From an uncultured Mycoplasmatota bacterium (GTDB lineage: Bacteria; Bacillota_I; Bacilli_A; RF39; UBA660), in assembly GCA_900542735.1 (NCBI GenBank), contig UQOS01000012.1, positions 1 through 30,259 of the forward strand: 30,259 bases of DNA, written 5' to 3'. Each line of letters opens with the position of its first letter. Within the stretch, counting starts at the first letter, position 1. Made by a program: the position numbers and the translations under genes. Below, piece by piece: positions 15,300 to 22,992 of the stretch. Below the pieces are notes generated by a model. The model saw only the letters and a program-made list of their open reading frames with translations, ran no database searches and had not been told where the DNA came from.

Positions 15300-16160
15300 T
15301 TAAAATTTTCTTGATGATACTGACTCATTTATATAATTTTCAGTAATTTCTGATATTTTTAAATATTCAATTTTAATATTAGAATTCAAAACTTGATTTT
15401 GATAATTTTTTAAGTACCTAGTTATTCTTTCATAACTACTACTAGGAATTATAATTAATAATGTTGCTTTGCAAGTTTTATTCATAGATTTTTCGTAAAC
15501 TTCTTTTGACTTTTCTAAACGATCTAGTACATATTTATATTTATGTAAATCAGGTTTTTCTCTATAATATTTAATTTCATAAATTAAATCATTTTTATTT
15601 TTTTTCGATAATGCTACTATATCAAAAATAGAATTATCAATTCTTACATTCTGTTCTACAATGTAATCTTTAGATAATTGATTAGATAAATATTCAAAAC
15701 AAAAACTCTCAGCCATGATAGCATCTTGTATCCTATTATAAATCTGTTTTTTATCTTTCGTATTTATTTCTTCCTCAGATTCTATTTTTTGAAGCACTTC
15801 ATTTGCAGTTAATTTTTCTAATTGTGTACGTTCCACTTTTGTTTTGATAGTAGTTTGTTCATCTATTTCTTTCTGTAAATTCTTCCATTTAATAATGCCA
15901 TAGATTAATAAAAATATTCCAAGTATTGTAGTAAAAATAAAAATGTAAGGAGCAAGTGTTAAAAATAAATTTAGTATATTTTCCTTCTTTTCTATAATTC
16001 CAAGTGATTTTTGAGATAATTCAGTATATTTATTAACCGTTAACAAATTTTCATTACTATAATTAAGTAAATAATATACTCCAATGAATGGTGTTATAAT
16101 CAATACTAATCCTAATGATACCAAAAACTTATAAAAACTATCATACTGTAACTTTTCCAT
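15300..16160 (-). CDS. Membrane-anchored PD-(D/E)xK nuclease-like protein
   Basis: A 286-residue protein with two N-terminal membrane helices (about 12-32 and 66-90) and a cytoplasmic C-terminal domain. After a charged linker and a helix (138-160), the domain shows a restriction-endonuclease-like core: strand IVEQNVRIDNSIFDIVAL with Asp180, then a turn, then DLIYEIKYYREKPD with Glu195-x-Lys197. A helix and a hydrophobic strand (KATLLIIIPSSS) follow. The D-x14-E-x-K spacing fits PD-(D/E)xK proteins, but the family is diverse and cleavage is not certain. Non-catalytic or VRR/REase-like sensors share the same pattern. It sits next to the SF1 helicase, separated by a terminator. The ribosome binding site is AAAGGAGT. 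Confidence 0.65.
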   Translation of the reverse strand: MEKLQYDSFYKFLVSLGLVLIITPFIGVYYLLNYSNENLLTVNKYTELSQKSLGIIEKKENILNLFLTLAPYIFIFTTILGIFLLIYGIIKWKNLQKEIDEQTTIKTKVERTQLEKLTANEVLQKIESEEEINTKDKKQIYNRIQDAIMAESFCFEYLSNQLSKDYIVEQNVRIDNSIFDIVALSKKNKNDLIYEIKYYREKPDLHKYKYVLDRLEKSKEVYEKSMNKTCKATLLIIIPSSSYERITRYLKNYQNQVLNSNIKIEYLKISEITENYINESVSSRKF

Positions 16161-16210
16161 ATTTTACTCCTTTACCACTAATAAACATTTTATGAATATA
16201 TAATAGCATG

Positions 16211-16235
16211 AAAAAAAGACTATCAAAAGTCCTTT
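16211..16235 (-). terminator. Terminator downstream of tRNA-His
   Basis: On the minus strand an 8-bp stem (arms 16228-16235 and 16214-16221, one G:U pair) with a six-base loop is followed by a run of seven T. It begins 11 bases after the tRNA CCA end. Confidence 0.8.
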
Positions 16236-16245
16236 ATTTACAATA

Positions 16246-16322
16246 TGGGGCGGAATATGGGGATCGAACCCATGCATACCGGAGCCACAATCCGGCGTGT
16301 TAACCACTTCACCAATACCGCC
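16246..16322 (-). tRNA. tRNA-His (anticodon GTG), CCA encoded
   Basis: This is a 77-base tRNA including the encoded CCA (16246-16248). The anticodon stem CCGGA/TCCGG closes the loop TTGTGGC with the anticodon GTG at 16286-16288, so it reads His codons. The T arm is ATGGG-TTCGATC-CCCAT. The acceptor has the tRNA-His hallmark, an extra 5' G (position -1, base 16322) opposite C73. There is one T:T mismatch at the fifth acceptor pair. It is followed by a strong terminator and lies between a membrane nuclease gene and a pilin-like gene. A spurious reading frame crosses it (16164-16391) and should be ignored. Confidence 0.95.
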
Positions 16323-16349
16323 ATACATAATTGTATTTCTTATAAATAA

Positions 16350-16386
16350 AAAATACATTCTTATTTTACCAATAAAAATGTATTTT
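16350..16386 (-). terminator. Terminator of the pilin-like surface protein gene
   Basis: Arms 16350-16359 and 16377-16386 (AAAATACATT and its complement) form a 10-bp stem with a 17-base loop. It starts 15 bases after the stop at 16401. On the minus strand it is followed by a T-rich tail TTTTTTATTT. Confidence 0.65.
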
Positions 16387-16400
16387 GACAAGTGATTTTT

Positions 16401-17498
16401 TTATTTTATTACATAAGGGTCAGTTTCTGTACCAGTACCACTTACATATAATGCATCTTTTGCTAAGTAAATAACAGGTCTAATATAGCCATTTGAATTA
16501 GCTCTCATAGAATCGATTACCCCTTCACTATCAATTCTATATACTTTATAAGAATTAGCTCTATCAGCTGTTAAAGACCACCAATTATAATCAAAATGAT
16601 TTAAATAATTATAATTAGTACAACTTTCTGTAAGAGCAGAGTTACAATTTGTATCAATACTAGCATTAATATAATCATATAATGGAAGTAAACCAATATA
16701 TTGTTTTTCTAATAAAGATGATTTTTCAATAGAACCATCATTATACATATCAGATTCACTTCTTTTACCAATATATAAATTATGAATAGCTAATAAATTT
16801 CTAGTATTTTTATTAAAAATCGTATCATTTTTGTAAATAGCTGTTAGATTATCATAAATTCTACTTACTGAATAATCATTTATGCCATCTGTTCTATTTC
16901 TTTCAGTATTGAAACGATCATCCCAAACTACTCTATTACCTTTTTCGTTATAAATTAATACTAATTGATCATTTTCAATTTTTACAATACGCCACATTTT
17001 ACCAGAAAACTTAACAAAATTGTTAGGATTTTCACCACGATATACTAACTCTCCATTTAAATCGTATAAACCTTCTCCACTATATACTTTAGTTTCTTTT
17101 TCTTTAATATAAGAAGTAATTAACTTAGTGGAATAATTTGTACCACAATCTAATAATGGAGTATATCTATATTCACCACCAGCATAACTTACTACTACTT
17201 TGGCAGAGCAAGTAACTCCTTTCATTTTTTTTGTTAAATCATTCATATTTTTTAAATAACCAGCTGCTGTTAAGGAAGCATCTGTTGTTGATACTTCTTC
17301 TTGTTCGTTTTGAGGAAGAAGTGACTGATTATCACTATAATATTTTTGAGCTGCTTTTAGTACCTTATTTTCAATATCTTTATAACTAGTTTTACCAAAT
17401 ATAGCATTATAAATTAATAAAATAATTGTGATAAAAACAAGTAATCCAAGTATACCACCTGTTATCATTAATAATTTCTTTTTTCCCATGTTTTTCAT
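16401..17498 (-). CDS. Surface protein with pilin-like N-terminus and DUF6273-like C-terminus
   Basis: A 365-residue type II membrane or secreted protein. The start at 17498 is set by GAGGAGAG four bases upstream; eight upstream codons are open but lack a site. A basic start (MKNMGKKK) leads into one long hydrophobic helix (about 9-33). Next comes an amphipathic stretch, KDIENKVLKAAQKYYSDN, reminiscent of the alpha helix of type II pseudopilins. The C-terminal 200 residues carry 'MWRIVKIENDQLVLIYN', YWW-type aromatic motifs, VIDSMRANSNGYIRPVIYLAKDALYVSGTGTETDPYVI. This is the DUF6273-like ending common in surface proteins of gut Bacillota. Two paired Cys (in ATCSAK.. DCGTN and TNCNSAL..ESCTN) may form disulfides. 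It is probably displayed outside; function unknown. Confidence 0.78.
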   Translation of the reverse strand: MKNMGKKKLLMITGGILGLLVFITIILLIYNAIFGKTSYKDIENKVLKAAQKYYSDNQSLLPQNEQEEVSTTDASLTAAGYLKNMNDLTKKMKGVTCSAKVVVSYAGGEYRYTPLLDCGTNYSTKLITSYIKEKETKVYSGEGLYDLNGELVYRGENPNNFVKFSGKMWRIVKIENDQLVLIYNEKGNRVVWDDRFNTERNRTDGINDYSVSRIYDNLTAIYKNDTIFNKNTRNLLAIHNLYIGKRSESDMYNDGSIEKSSLLEKQYIGLLPLYDYINASIDTNCNSALTESCTNYNYLNHFDYNWWSLTADRANSYKVYRIDSEGVIDSMRANSNGYIRPVIYLAKDALYVSGTGTETDPYVIK

Positions 17499-17523
17499 AA
17501 TACTCTCCTCTTTTGATACCACA

Positions 17524-17552
17524 ATTATAGCAAATTTTTCTCTTTAGTACAA
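17524..17552 (-). promoter_or_regulatory. Promoter of the pilin-like gene
   Basis: On the minus strand TTGTAC (17547-17552), a 17-base spacer ending in TGC and TATAAT (17524-17529) give an extended -10 promoter 26 bases from the start codon. Confidence 0.6.
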
Positions 17553-17605
17553 TATATTTCAAAATTGATTCCAAGAACAAAAGAAGTAAAAACTATTTAC
17601 TTCTA

Positions 17606-18172
17606 CTATTTTGCCTGTGGTAAATTTTCTTTATAATAATCATATAACTCTTTAAAGCGTGCAAAGTGTACTATTTCACGTTGTCTTAACCATAATAATG
17701 GTCCTATAATATCGGCATCATCTGTTAAATCTATCAAACTTTCATATACAGCACGAGCTTTTTCTTCTGCAGCCATATCTTCACTTAAATCGGCAAGTGC
17801 ATCTCCAGTTGTTGCAAAATAAGTCACTGTAAATGGTACACCACTTGCATCTACTGGGTAAATAGCATTTTTATGTTCTGCATAGTGACTAGCTAATCCA
17901 GCTTCTTTCATTTCCTCAGGCGTTGCACCTTTCATTAACTGATATAACATTGCACAAATAATTTCGATATGCGCTAATTCTTCAGTACCAATATCAGTTA
18001 AAAGCGCCTTTCCTCTATTATCTGGCATTGTATATCTTTGATTTAAATAACGAAGTGCTGCTCCTAGTTCTCCGCCAAAACCACCATATTGAGTAACTAA
18101 TTGTTTAGCAAAAGCTAAATTCTTTTTCTTAATTGAAACAGGATACTGTAATCTTTTTTCATATGCCCACAT
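17606..18172 (-). CDS. cotJC: Spore coat protein CotJC, manganese-catalase family
   Basis: A 188-residue protein beginning MWAYEKRLQYPVSI, the standard CotJC opening. The start at 18172 is fixed by GGAGGAAATG upstream and by that homology; an 11-codon upstream extension is spurious. The ferritin-like four-helix fold of Mn catalases is visible with its carboxylate/histidine ligands. These are Glu35 in GGELGAALRYLNQRY, Glu64/65 and His68 in GTEELAHIEII, Glu136/137 in EDMAAEEKARAVYE, and Glu166/His169 in RQREIVHFARF. Spore-coat CotJC is thought to detoxify peroxide or form part of the inner coat. It starts one base after the stop of the CotJA-CotJB fusion. This locus shows the organism makes endospores. 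Confidence 0.95.
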   Translation of the reverse strand: MWAYEKRLQYPVSIKKKNLAFAKQLVTQYGGFGGELGAALRYLNQRYTMPDNRGKALLTDIGTEELAHIEIICAMLYQLMKGATPEEMKEAGLASHYAEHKNAIYPVDASGVPFTVTYFATTGDALADLSEDMAAEEKARAVYESLIDLTDDADIIGPLLWLRQREIVHFARFKELYDYYKENLPQAK

Positions 18173-18173
18173 C

Positions 18174-18644
18174 TTACATTTCCTCCATTTCCCATGGCCA
18201 AGCATATGCTTCCCAACTAAAATCGTTTGTATTAGATGGACTATCTGCTAAAATAGGACCATATTTTTTTTCATATGCCTTAATCGCATCACTTGCTTTT
18301 TTCTGATATTCATTATATAACTGAATCATATTGGTATCATTTGGATAAATATCTAAATATAATTTTAATTCATGAGCAGCAAAAGTAGTCTGGTTTACAT
18401 TTAATAAAAGTTCTGCTTGTTCATTATTAGGAATTAATTTAGCAGGTTGATAGTTTAAATATTGATCATATAAATCTGGAAATAAATTACCCTTTATATA
18501 TCCTTCATAGATAGGCATTATATTTTGATTGTTCTGACTATTTTGATTATTATTCATCATTTGATTTTGATTAGGCACCATCATATTATTAAAAGTATTT
18601 ATATTAGGATATCCAAAATCATTAAAATTCACATTATTATTCAT
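18174..18644 (-). CDS. cotJB: Spore coat CotJA-CotJB fusion protein
   Basis: A 156-residue protein that appears to join two normally separate coat proteins. Residues 1-42 are an Asn/Gln/Met-rich low-complexity head. Residues 46-70 (YEGYIKGNLFPDLYDQY..) resemble the CotJA core 'GxLFPxLxxPY'. Residues 77-153 match CotJB: LLNVNQTTFAAHELKLYLDIYPNDT, then KAYEKKYGP and the terminal WEAYAWPWEME. In Bacillus, cotJA, cotJB and cotJC are consecutive genes of one operon, so this is the expected position immediately before cotJC. Domain recognition is by motif only. The ribosome binding site AGAGGAGAG is strong. The symbol is given for the better-supported CotJB half. Confidence 0.85.
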   Translation of the reverse strand: MNNNVNFNDFGYPNINTFNNMMVPNQNQMMNNNQNSQNNQNIMPIYEGYIKGNLFPDLYDQYLNYQPAKLIPNNEQAELLLNVNQTTFAAHELKLYLDIYPNDTNMIQLYNEYQKKASDAIKAYEKKYGPILADSPSNTNDFSWEAYAWPWEMEEM

Positions 18645-18663
18645 AAAATCTCTCCTCTAATTT

Positions 18664-18671
18664 AGTGTATG
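18664..18671 (-). promoter_or_regulatory. Candidate sporulation sigma (E or K) -10 element of the cotJ operon
   Basis: On the minus strand CATACACT (18664-18671) fits the sigma-E -10 consensus CATACAnT, and also the sigma-K CATAnnnTA form. No convincing -35 is found at the normal distance, and the leader would be very short. Treat it as a weak candidate; no TATAAT is present upstream of this operon. Confidence 0.3.
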
Positions 18672-18715
18672 AAGTATGCCTATTTAGGAGTGGGCTTTTA
18701 CCTAGTAAGAAAAAA

Positions 18716-18737
18716 AAAACTACCTTAAAGTAGTTTT
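18716..18737 (-). terminator. Terminator of the AAA+ ATPase gene
   Basis: A perfect 8-bp stem (AAAACTAC, arms 18716-18723 and 18730-18737) with a six-base loop and, on the minus strand, an uninterrupted run of about ten T. The hairpin overlaps the ATPase stop codon at 18736-18738. Confidence 0.85.
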
Positions 18738-20661
18738 AAATAGAACTTGTATTTTCTTCTATTAATTCTTTAAATTTTTTATCAAAATTTACTAATTCTT
18801 TACGGATTACATCTGGATAAATATTTTTTGAATTTTCAATAGCATTTCTAATATCTAAAATATTCACTTCTTTCCTATTATCAAAAACAGCTTGAGAAAA
18901 AGCTTGTGACAATAGCGTCAAACAAATATCTGGATATCTTGAACCTATTCCATATACTCTTTTATATTCTGAAGTAATATCTACGATAAAAGACATAATT
19001 TCACTTTGAATATAGTTACTATATTTTAATTTGGCACCTGTATTTTTTTCTATTTTAGGAAGCGTTCCCATTAAAATTTTTACAGTTTGTTCTTTGGTTG
19101 GTTCTAATACATCAATTCTTTGGAAACGTCTAACAAACGCTTTATCACGAAGAATATATCTTTCATATTCATCATTTGTGGTAGCTCCTATCATTTTAAT
19201 ACTACCTCTTCCTAGACTTTCCTTAAACATATTTGCAAAATCTAAGCTAGATTCATTGGTTGCACCCATTAACATATGAATTTCATCAATAAAAAGAATT
19301 ACTTTATCTAATTTTTTAATTTCATTTACTAATGTCTGTAGTCTAGTTTCTCCTGTTGGTAATGTTCCTAAAAGAGATGCTGTTTTTATACTAATAATGC
19401 GATATCCTTTTAAAGCATCAGGAACATGATTTCGTTCTAATAAATAAGCTAATCCTTCTACAATACTAGTTTTTCCAATACCAGGTTTTCCCACCAAAAT
19501 AGCTGATTTTTCAACTGTTAACAAAATTAAAATTAACTGTTTAATTTCCTCAGTACGACCAATGGCTGGATTCGTAATATAATCCTTACTACATAAATCA
19601 TCACCATAGCTTGCTAAGATACTGATATTTCCTGTTTTTATAGCGTTTTCTCTTAATTCTTCTAATAATTTAGATTTCACAACTGGTAAGTTACTTAAAT
19701 CTTCCTCATATTTAGTATCTTCTCCTTTTTCATCTAATTTTATTTTATCTTCTTTTTCTAATTCTTCATCAATATTAATAATTGGTGGTTGTTTTGCTAC
19801 AATTAATTGACTAATATTATCTTGACTTGGGATACTCTCATTTACTGAAGTAACTTGTTTTTGTGGTTCATTTTCTTGCTTTTCTTGAAATTGAGCCCAA
19901 ATTGGTGGAGTAGCTGGTGCATTCCTTTTCGCTCTATACACCATTCTTTCTTTAGGCTTTTCTAAGTATGGATTATTTTCAACTACTGGTATTTTATTTT
20001 CTACTTGTGACTGTGACTTTAGAATTTCTTGTTCTAAAGCAGTATCTATTCCACTATCAACATTTAAGTTATCTAATTCTTTTTCAATTTTTTCTACATT
20101 TACCGGCGATGTGATATCTTCTTCTTTTTCTATAGTAGACTCAATTACATTATTAGAAAATGATTGATTTCTTTTTTCATTATTAGATTCCAAAGTAGAT
20201 AAACTAGAAAAACTAGGAATCGTACTTTCTATATTTTCATTACTCTTACTAATAAAAGAACTGTCATTAATAGGAGTAATCACTTGATTATCAGTAGTAG
20301 AATTATCTTGACTAGGATTAGAAAAACTAGAAGTCATAGTGTTATCTTGTACTGGCTTAGAATCTATAAATTGAAAGGAAGGCATTTCTATTTTTTCTTC
20401 TTGATTAGTAGAACTCATCTCTTTATTTATTAAATTAGAATCTTTATTTACAGGATTTATTATATTACTAGAAGATATTAAATTATTATCAGTAGAAATA
20501 TCTTGAGAAATAGTTTCCTTCATTACTGGTATCTGTGGAGAATCAAATGATACTGGCTTCTCTTCTGGAATTTTATCTAATTGGTCATAAAAATCATCTG
20601 AAAAAATAAAACGATTTCTAGTTTGAGTTTGGTTATCTTGATTACTAAATTCTTGATTCAT
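18736..20661 (-). CDS. AAA+ ATPase (Clp D1-like) with long disordered N-terminal region
   Basis: A 641-residue protein in two parts. Residues 1 to about 330 are low-complexity, rich in Ser, Asn, Gln, Ile and Glu, and look disordered. Residues 335-640 are one AAA+ module like the D1 domain of ClpA/ClpC. It has NPAIGRTEEI (364-373), Walker A GKPGIGKT (391-398), the pore-type region SLLGTLPTGETRLQ, Walker B VILFIDE (454-460), sensor IGATTNDEYE (491-500) and the arginine finger DKAFVRRFQ (507-514). A C-terminal lid with GIGSRYPD follows. There is no D2 domain, no Clp N domain and no ClpP-binding loop evident, so it is not a normal Clp protease subunit. Its gene is just upstream of the cotJ operon but has its own promoter and terminator. 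A role in sporulation is inferred from position only. Confidence 0.8.
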   Translation of the reverse strand: MNQEFSNQDNQTQTRNRFIFSDDFYDQLDKIPEEKPVSFDSPQIPVMKETISQDISTDNNLISSSNIINPVNKDSNLINKEMSSTNQEEKIEMPSFQFIDSKPVQDNTMTSSFSNPSQDNSTTDNQVITPINDSSFISKSNENIESTIPSFSSLSTLESNNEKRNQSFSNNVIESTIEKEEDITSPVNVEKIEKELDNLNVDSGIDTALEQEILKSQSQVENKIPVVENNPYLEKPKERMVYRAKRNAPATPPIWAQFQEKQENEPQKQVTSVNESIPSQDNISQLIVAKQPPIINIDEELEKEDKIKLDEKGEDTKYEEDLSNLPVVKSKLLEELRENAIKTGNISILASYGDDLCSKDYITNPAIGRTEEIKQLILILLTVEKSAILVGKPGIGKTSIVEGLAYLLERNHVPDALKGYRIISIKTASLLGTLPTGETRLQTLVNEIKKLDKVILFIDEIHMLMGATNESSLDFANMFKESLGRGSIKMIGATTNDEYERYILRDKAFVRRFQRIDVLEPTKEQTVKILMGTLPKIEKNTGAKLKYSNYIQSEIMSFIVDITSEYKRVYGIGSRYPDICLTLLSQAFSQAVFDNRKEVNILDIRNAIENSKNIYPDVIRKELVNFDKKFKELIEENTSSI

Positions 20662-20694
20662 TTGAATTCCTCCCCTAGTTTATTCTTTGTTTTT

Positions 20695-20703
20695 ATTATA
20701 CCA
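20695..20703 (-). promoter_or_regulatory. Extended -10 promoter of the AAA+ ATPase gene
   Basis: On the minus strand TGGTATAAT (20695-20703) precedes the strong AGGGGAGGA ribosome binding site and the start at 20661. The -35 region is weak. The upstream 20704-20940 contains nothing I recognise. Confidence 0.55.
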
Positions 20704-20940
20704 TTTCTATTGCTACTTTAAAACGTTTTTTGAAATTTATTGAAACTTTTTACTTTTACTTTGAATACTTAATTATATCTTTACAAGTAGTTATTATATC
20801 ATTGTTTTCTGCCTTTATTTATAAAATTTATATATGATGATATTTTCTATAAATATTTTTCTCATTTTGCCATTATCATAACCATTCATTTATGTAAGAA
20901 GCAATAATTTTTGACTATTTTTTATAAAAACTTCAAATGA

Positions 20941-21709
20941 TTAGTTATTTCTATTCTTTATTCTTTCTTTTAATACTTTAATATAATCTTCATTTATTAT
21001 TTCTTTGTCACTAATATTGGTAGTAAAAAAATCATTTAATAGACATAAATTTTTCATTTTAAATAATGAAGCAAATTCATAAATAGTAAGACTTTTTTGA
21101 TAACTTACTACACCATCATGTATATTTTTAATGGTAATTTCTCTATCTGTTATGCGTTTATTATAATTATATTCATCTACTTCAATATTACCATGAGCAA
21201 TAGCATTTCTAATATGTTCTATTATATTTATATTTCTAACATATTTTTCAAAATCAAATGATTCTAAGAATTTTTCCATTTCTTGAATTAAATTTAAATT
21301 TTCGTAATATACAAGTTCTGCTTCTTTTAAATTCGATTTTAAATTTTTAAGTCTATCCTCATTAATTTTACTTTTTTCTGTATGTTCTAAATATTTTTTT
21401 AAACTATCCAAACACTTCTTTACTCTTTTTTTAATATTTCTATTTTATTTTTATACTTATCAATATCACTTTTATAATTTAAAAATTCATGTTCAATTAT
21501 CATATTAGAATCGTCTAATAATGATAAATCTAAAAGTGAAAAATCAAATGATTCTTTTTTTACAATTTGTGCTAAATCATAATTTCCCTTTTTGGTTAAT
21601 CCTTTTTAGATATATATTTATCATTATTTAATAATCTATCAATATTATTTTTATATTCATGTAGACTCTTATATTCTAAAGAATCATTCTTTATTCCAAA
21701 AAATATCAT
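20941..21709 (-). pseudogene. HEPN-domain gene split by two single-base homopolymer frameshifts
   Basis: Three pieces of one coding sequence follow each other on the minus strand. An ATG at 21709 (ribosome binding site AGGGTG) opens 37 codons that stop at 21596. The +1-shifted reading then continues (GLTKKGNYDLAQIVKKE...) to a stop at 21420. A third frame, upstream of and through TTG 21411, carries the last 156 residues to 20941. The breaks fall in an A5 run (21602-21606) and an A7 run (21426-21432). One added A in each would restore a single protein of about 255 residues without loss. The third part has IIEHIRNAIAHGNIEV, the R-x4-H signature of HEPN ribonuclease domains, within helix-rich sequence. 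HEPN proteins are often toxins or abortive-infection effectors. Decay, phase switching and assembly error all fit. Confidence 0.7.
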
Positions 21710-21726
21710 ACTAACACCCTATGTTA

Positions 21727-21755
21727 ATTATAACACTAGTATTTTATTTAGTGAA
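21727..21755 (-). promoter_or_regulatory. Promoter of the broken HEPN gene
   Basis: On the minus strand TTCACT (21750-21755), 17 bases and TATAAT (21727-21732) precede the start at 21709. The promoter is intact although the gene is not. Confidence 0.6.
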
Positions 21756-21796
21756 TTTATTAAGTTAACTAAATTGGAACAATTATAAAATTTTTA

Positions 21797-21825
21797 TTGC
21801 ATAATTATTACTCTTTTTGTATAAT
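21797..21825 (+). promoter_or_regulatory. Promoter of the ART-like gene
   Basis: TTGCAT (21797-21802), a 17-base spacer and TATAAT (21820-21825) precede the GGAGG ribosome binding site at 21841. It faces away from the HEPN promoter. Short palindromes (AGTTAACT at 21763-21770 and AATTG-GAA-CAATT at 21772-21784) lie between the two. Confidence 0.6.
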
Positions 21826-21850
21826 ACTAGCCAAATAAATGGAGGAATAT

Positions 21851-22960
21851 ATGGGATATTTTTATAGAGCTGTAAATGAACATGAAATTAGTAATAATCA
21901 TAATGGATATTTATGTAATTTAAATATTCATAAAGATGACAATGAGAAAATGAAAAAAGCATTTAAAAAGATAATAAATGAAGTTTTTGGAAAAAATTTA
22001 ATTGGTGATTTTTCTTTAGCAATTGATCGTATTATTGGACATATTAATGGTAAAAATTTAAATTATTCTTTATGGATATCGACTTCAAAAGATTTTAATT
22101 ATGTTGCTAGAGAATATACTATACCCCAAAATGGAAATTATAATATTGACGATTATCGTAAAGAAATAATAGTCATTAAATCAGATAGAAAAATAGAAGT
22201 TGAAAATGATAGAAATAGTAGAAATGCATCATCTTTTTCTGGAAAATTTATTGATGTATCTAATCATAGATTAAAAGAGTACAACAAAAAAGGATTAATA
22301 CTTCCTTATGCACAGAATAAAAATTCATCTGCTCCTCTAAGCGAAATTTTAAAATCATTCATAATTGATGAAAATGGTAATTTAGTATATAAAAGAAGAA
22401 TTGATGGGTTTGATAATTTTGCATATTCTGCCAATGAAGTATTATTTTTTGATAGTATTAATAAAGATGATATTGCTTTAAAATTAAATCCGTTAATGCA
22501 AGATATTATATATACATATACACATGATAAATCAATTGAGGAAACAAATAAATTAGTTTTTGAAATTTATAAAAGATTTCATGATAAAGATTTTAGACAT
22601 TTACTTTCTAAAGAAGAATTAAATATCTACAATTATCTATATGTTCCACATGAAGATAAATATAATTCGTTGGTAACACTTATTAATAATGTATATTTAA
22701 ATAGTTATGATATTGAACAGGCATATGAAATATTAAAAATGGTTAAAAGAGGTATTCTTATGAAAATTACAGGCTTAAATAGTATTAGTATCGTTGATGA
22801 TGATATTTATGTTCTAAATAGTATAGAAGAAGCTATGAATTTTTCTAATAAAAAAAGGCATGATATTATTTATTGCCTTGATCATGAAAAAAATTTGTTG
22901 GTAAAGCAAGATATTTTAAAAGAATGTAATGAGAGGAAAATAAAAAAATATAAGAAATAA
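21851..22960 (+). CDS. Possible ADP-ribosyltransferase-fold protein, function unknown
   Basis: A 369-residue cytoplasmic protein. I start it at 21851 because GGAGGAATAT lies right before that ATG; an earlier ATG four codons up overlaps the ribosome binding site itself. Family membership is not obvious. The N-terminal 200 residues hint at an R-S-E type ADP-ribosyltransferase: an opening strand GYFYRAV with Arg6, a strand SLWISTSKDFNYVAREY with the STS triad at 77-79, and a strand FAYSANEVLFF with Glu196. The EVLF ending recalls the E-x-E/'EVLF' strand of these toxins. The C-terminal part (about 215-369) is helical and unassigned. There is no signal peptide. It is divergent from the broken HEPN gene and convergent with an unknown acidic protein. 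The fold assignment is an inference. Confidence 0.75.
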   Translation: MGYFYRAVNEHEISNNHNGYLCNLNIHKDDNEKMKKAFKKIINEVFGKNLIGDFSLAIDRIIGHINGKNLNYSLWISTSKDFNYVAREYTIPQNGNYNIDDYRKEIIVIKSDRKIEVENDRNSRNASSFSGKFIDVSNHRLKEYNKKGLILPYAQNKNSSAPLSEILKSFIIDENGNLVYKRRIDGFDNFAYSANEVLFFDSINKDDIALKLNPLMQDIIYTYTHDKSIEETNKLVFEIYKRFHDKDFRHLLSKEELNIYNYLYVPHEDKYNSLVTLINNVYLNSYDIEQAYEILKMVKRGILMKITGLNSISIVDDDIYVLNSIEEAMNFSNKKRHDIIYCLDHEKNLLVKQDILKECNERKIKKYKK

Positions 22961-22992
22961 AAATTTTTAGGAAATAAAAGAAGATTCGATTC

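Noticed and set aside
16164..16391. A 75-codon minus-strand open frame
   Set aside because: It is read straight through tRNA-His and its terminator; the protein sequence is the translated tRNA and has no ribosome binding site.
19031..19279. Plus-strand open frame opposite the AAA+ domain
   Set aside because: It lies opposite the conserved Walker B to arginine finger region, which is clearly the coding strand.
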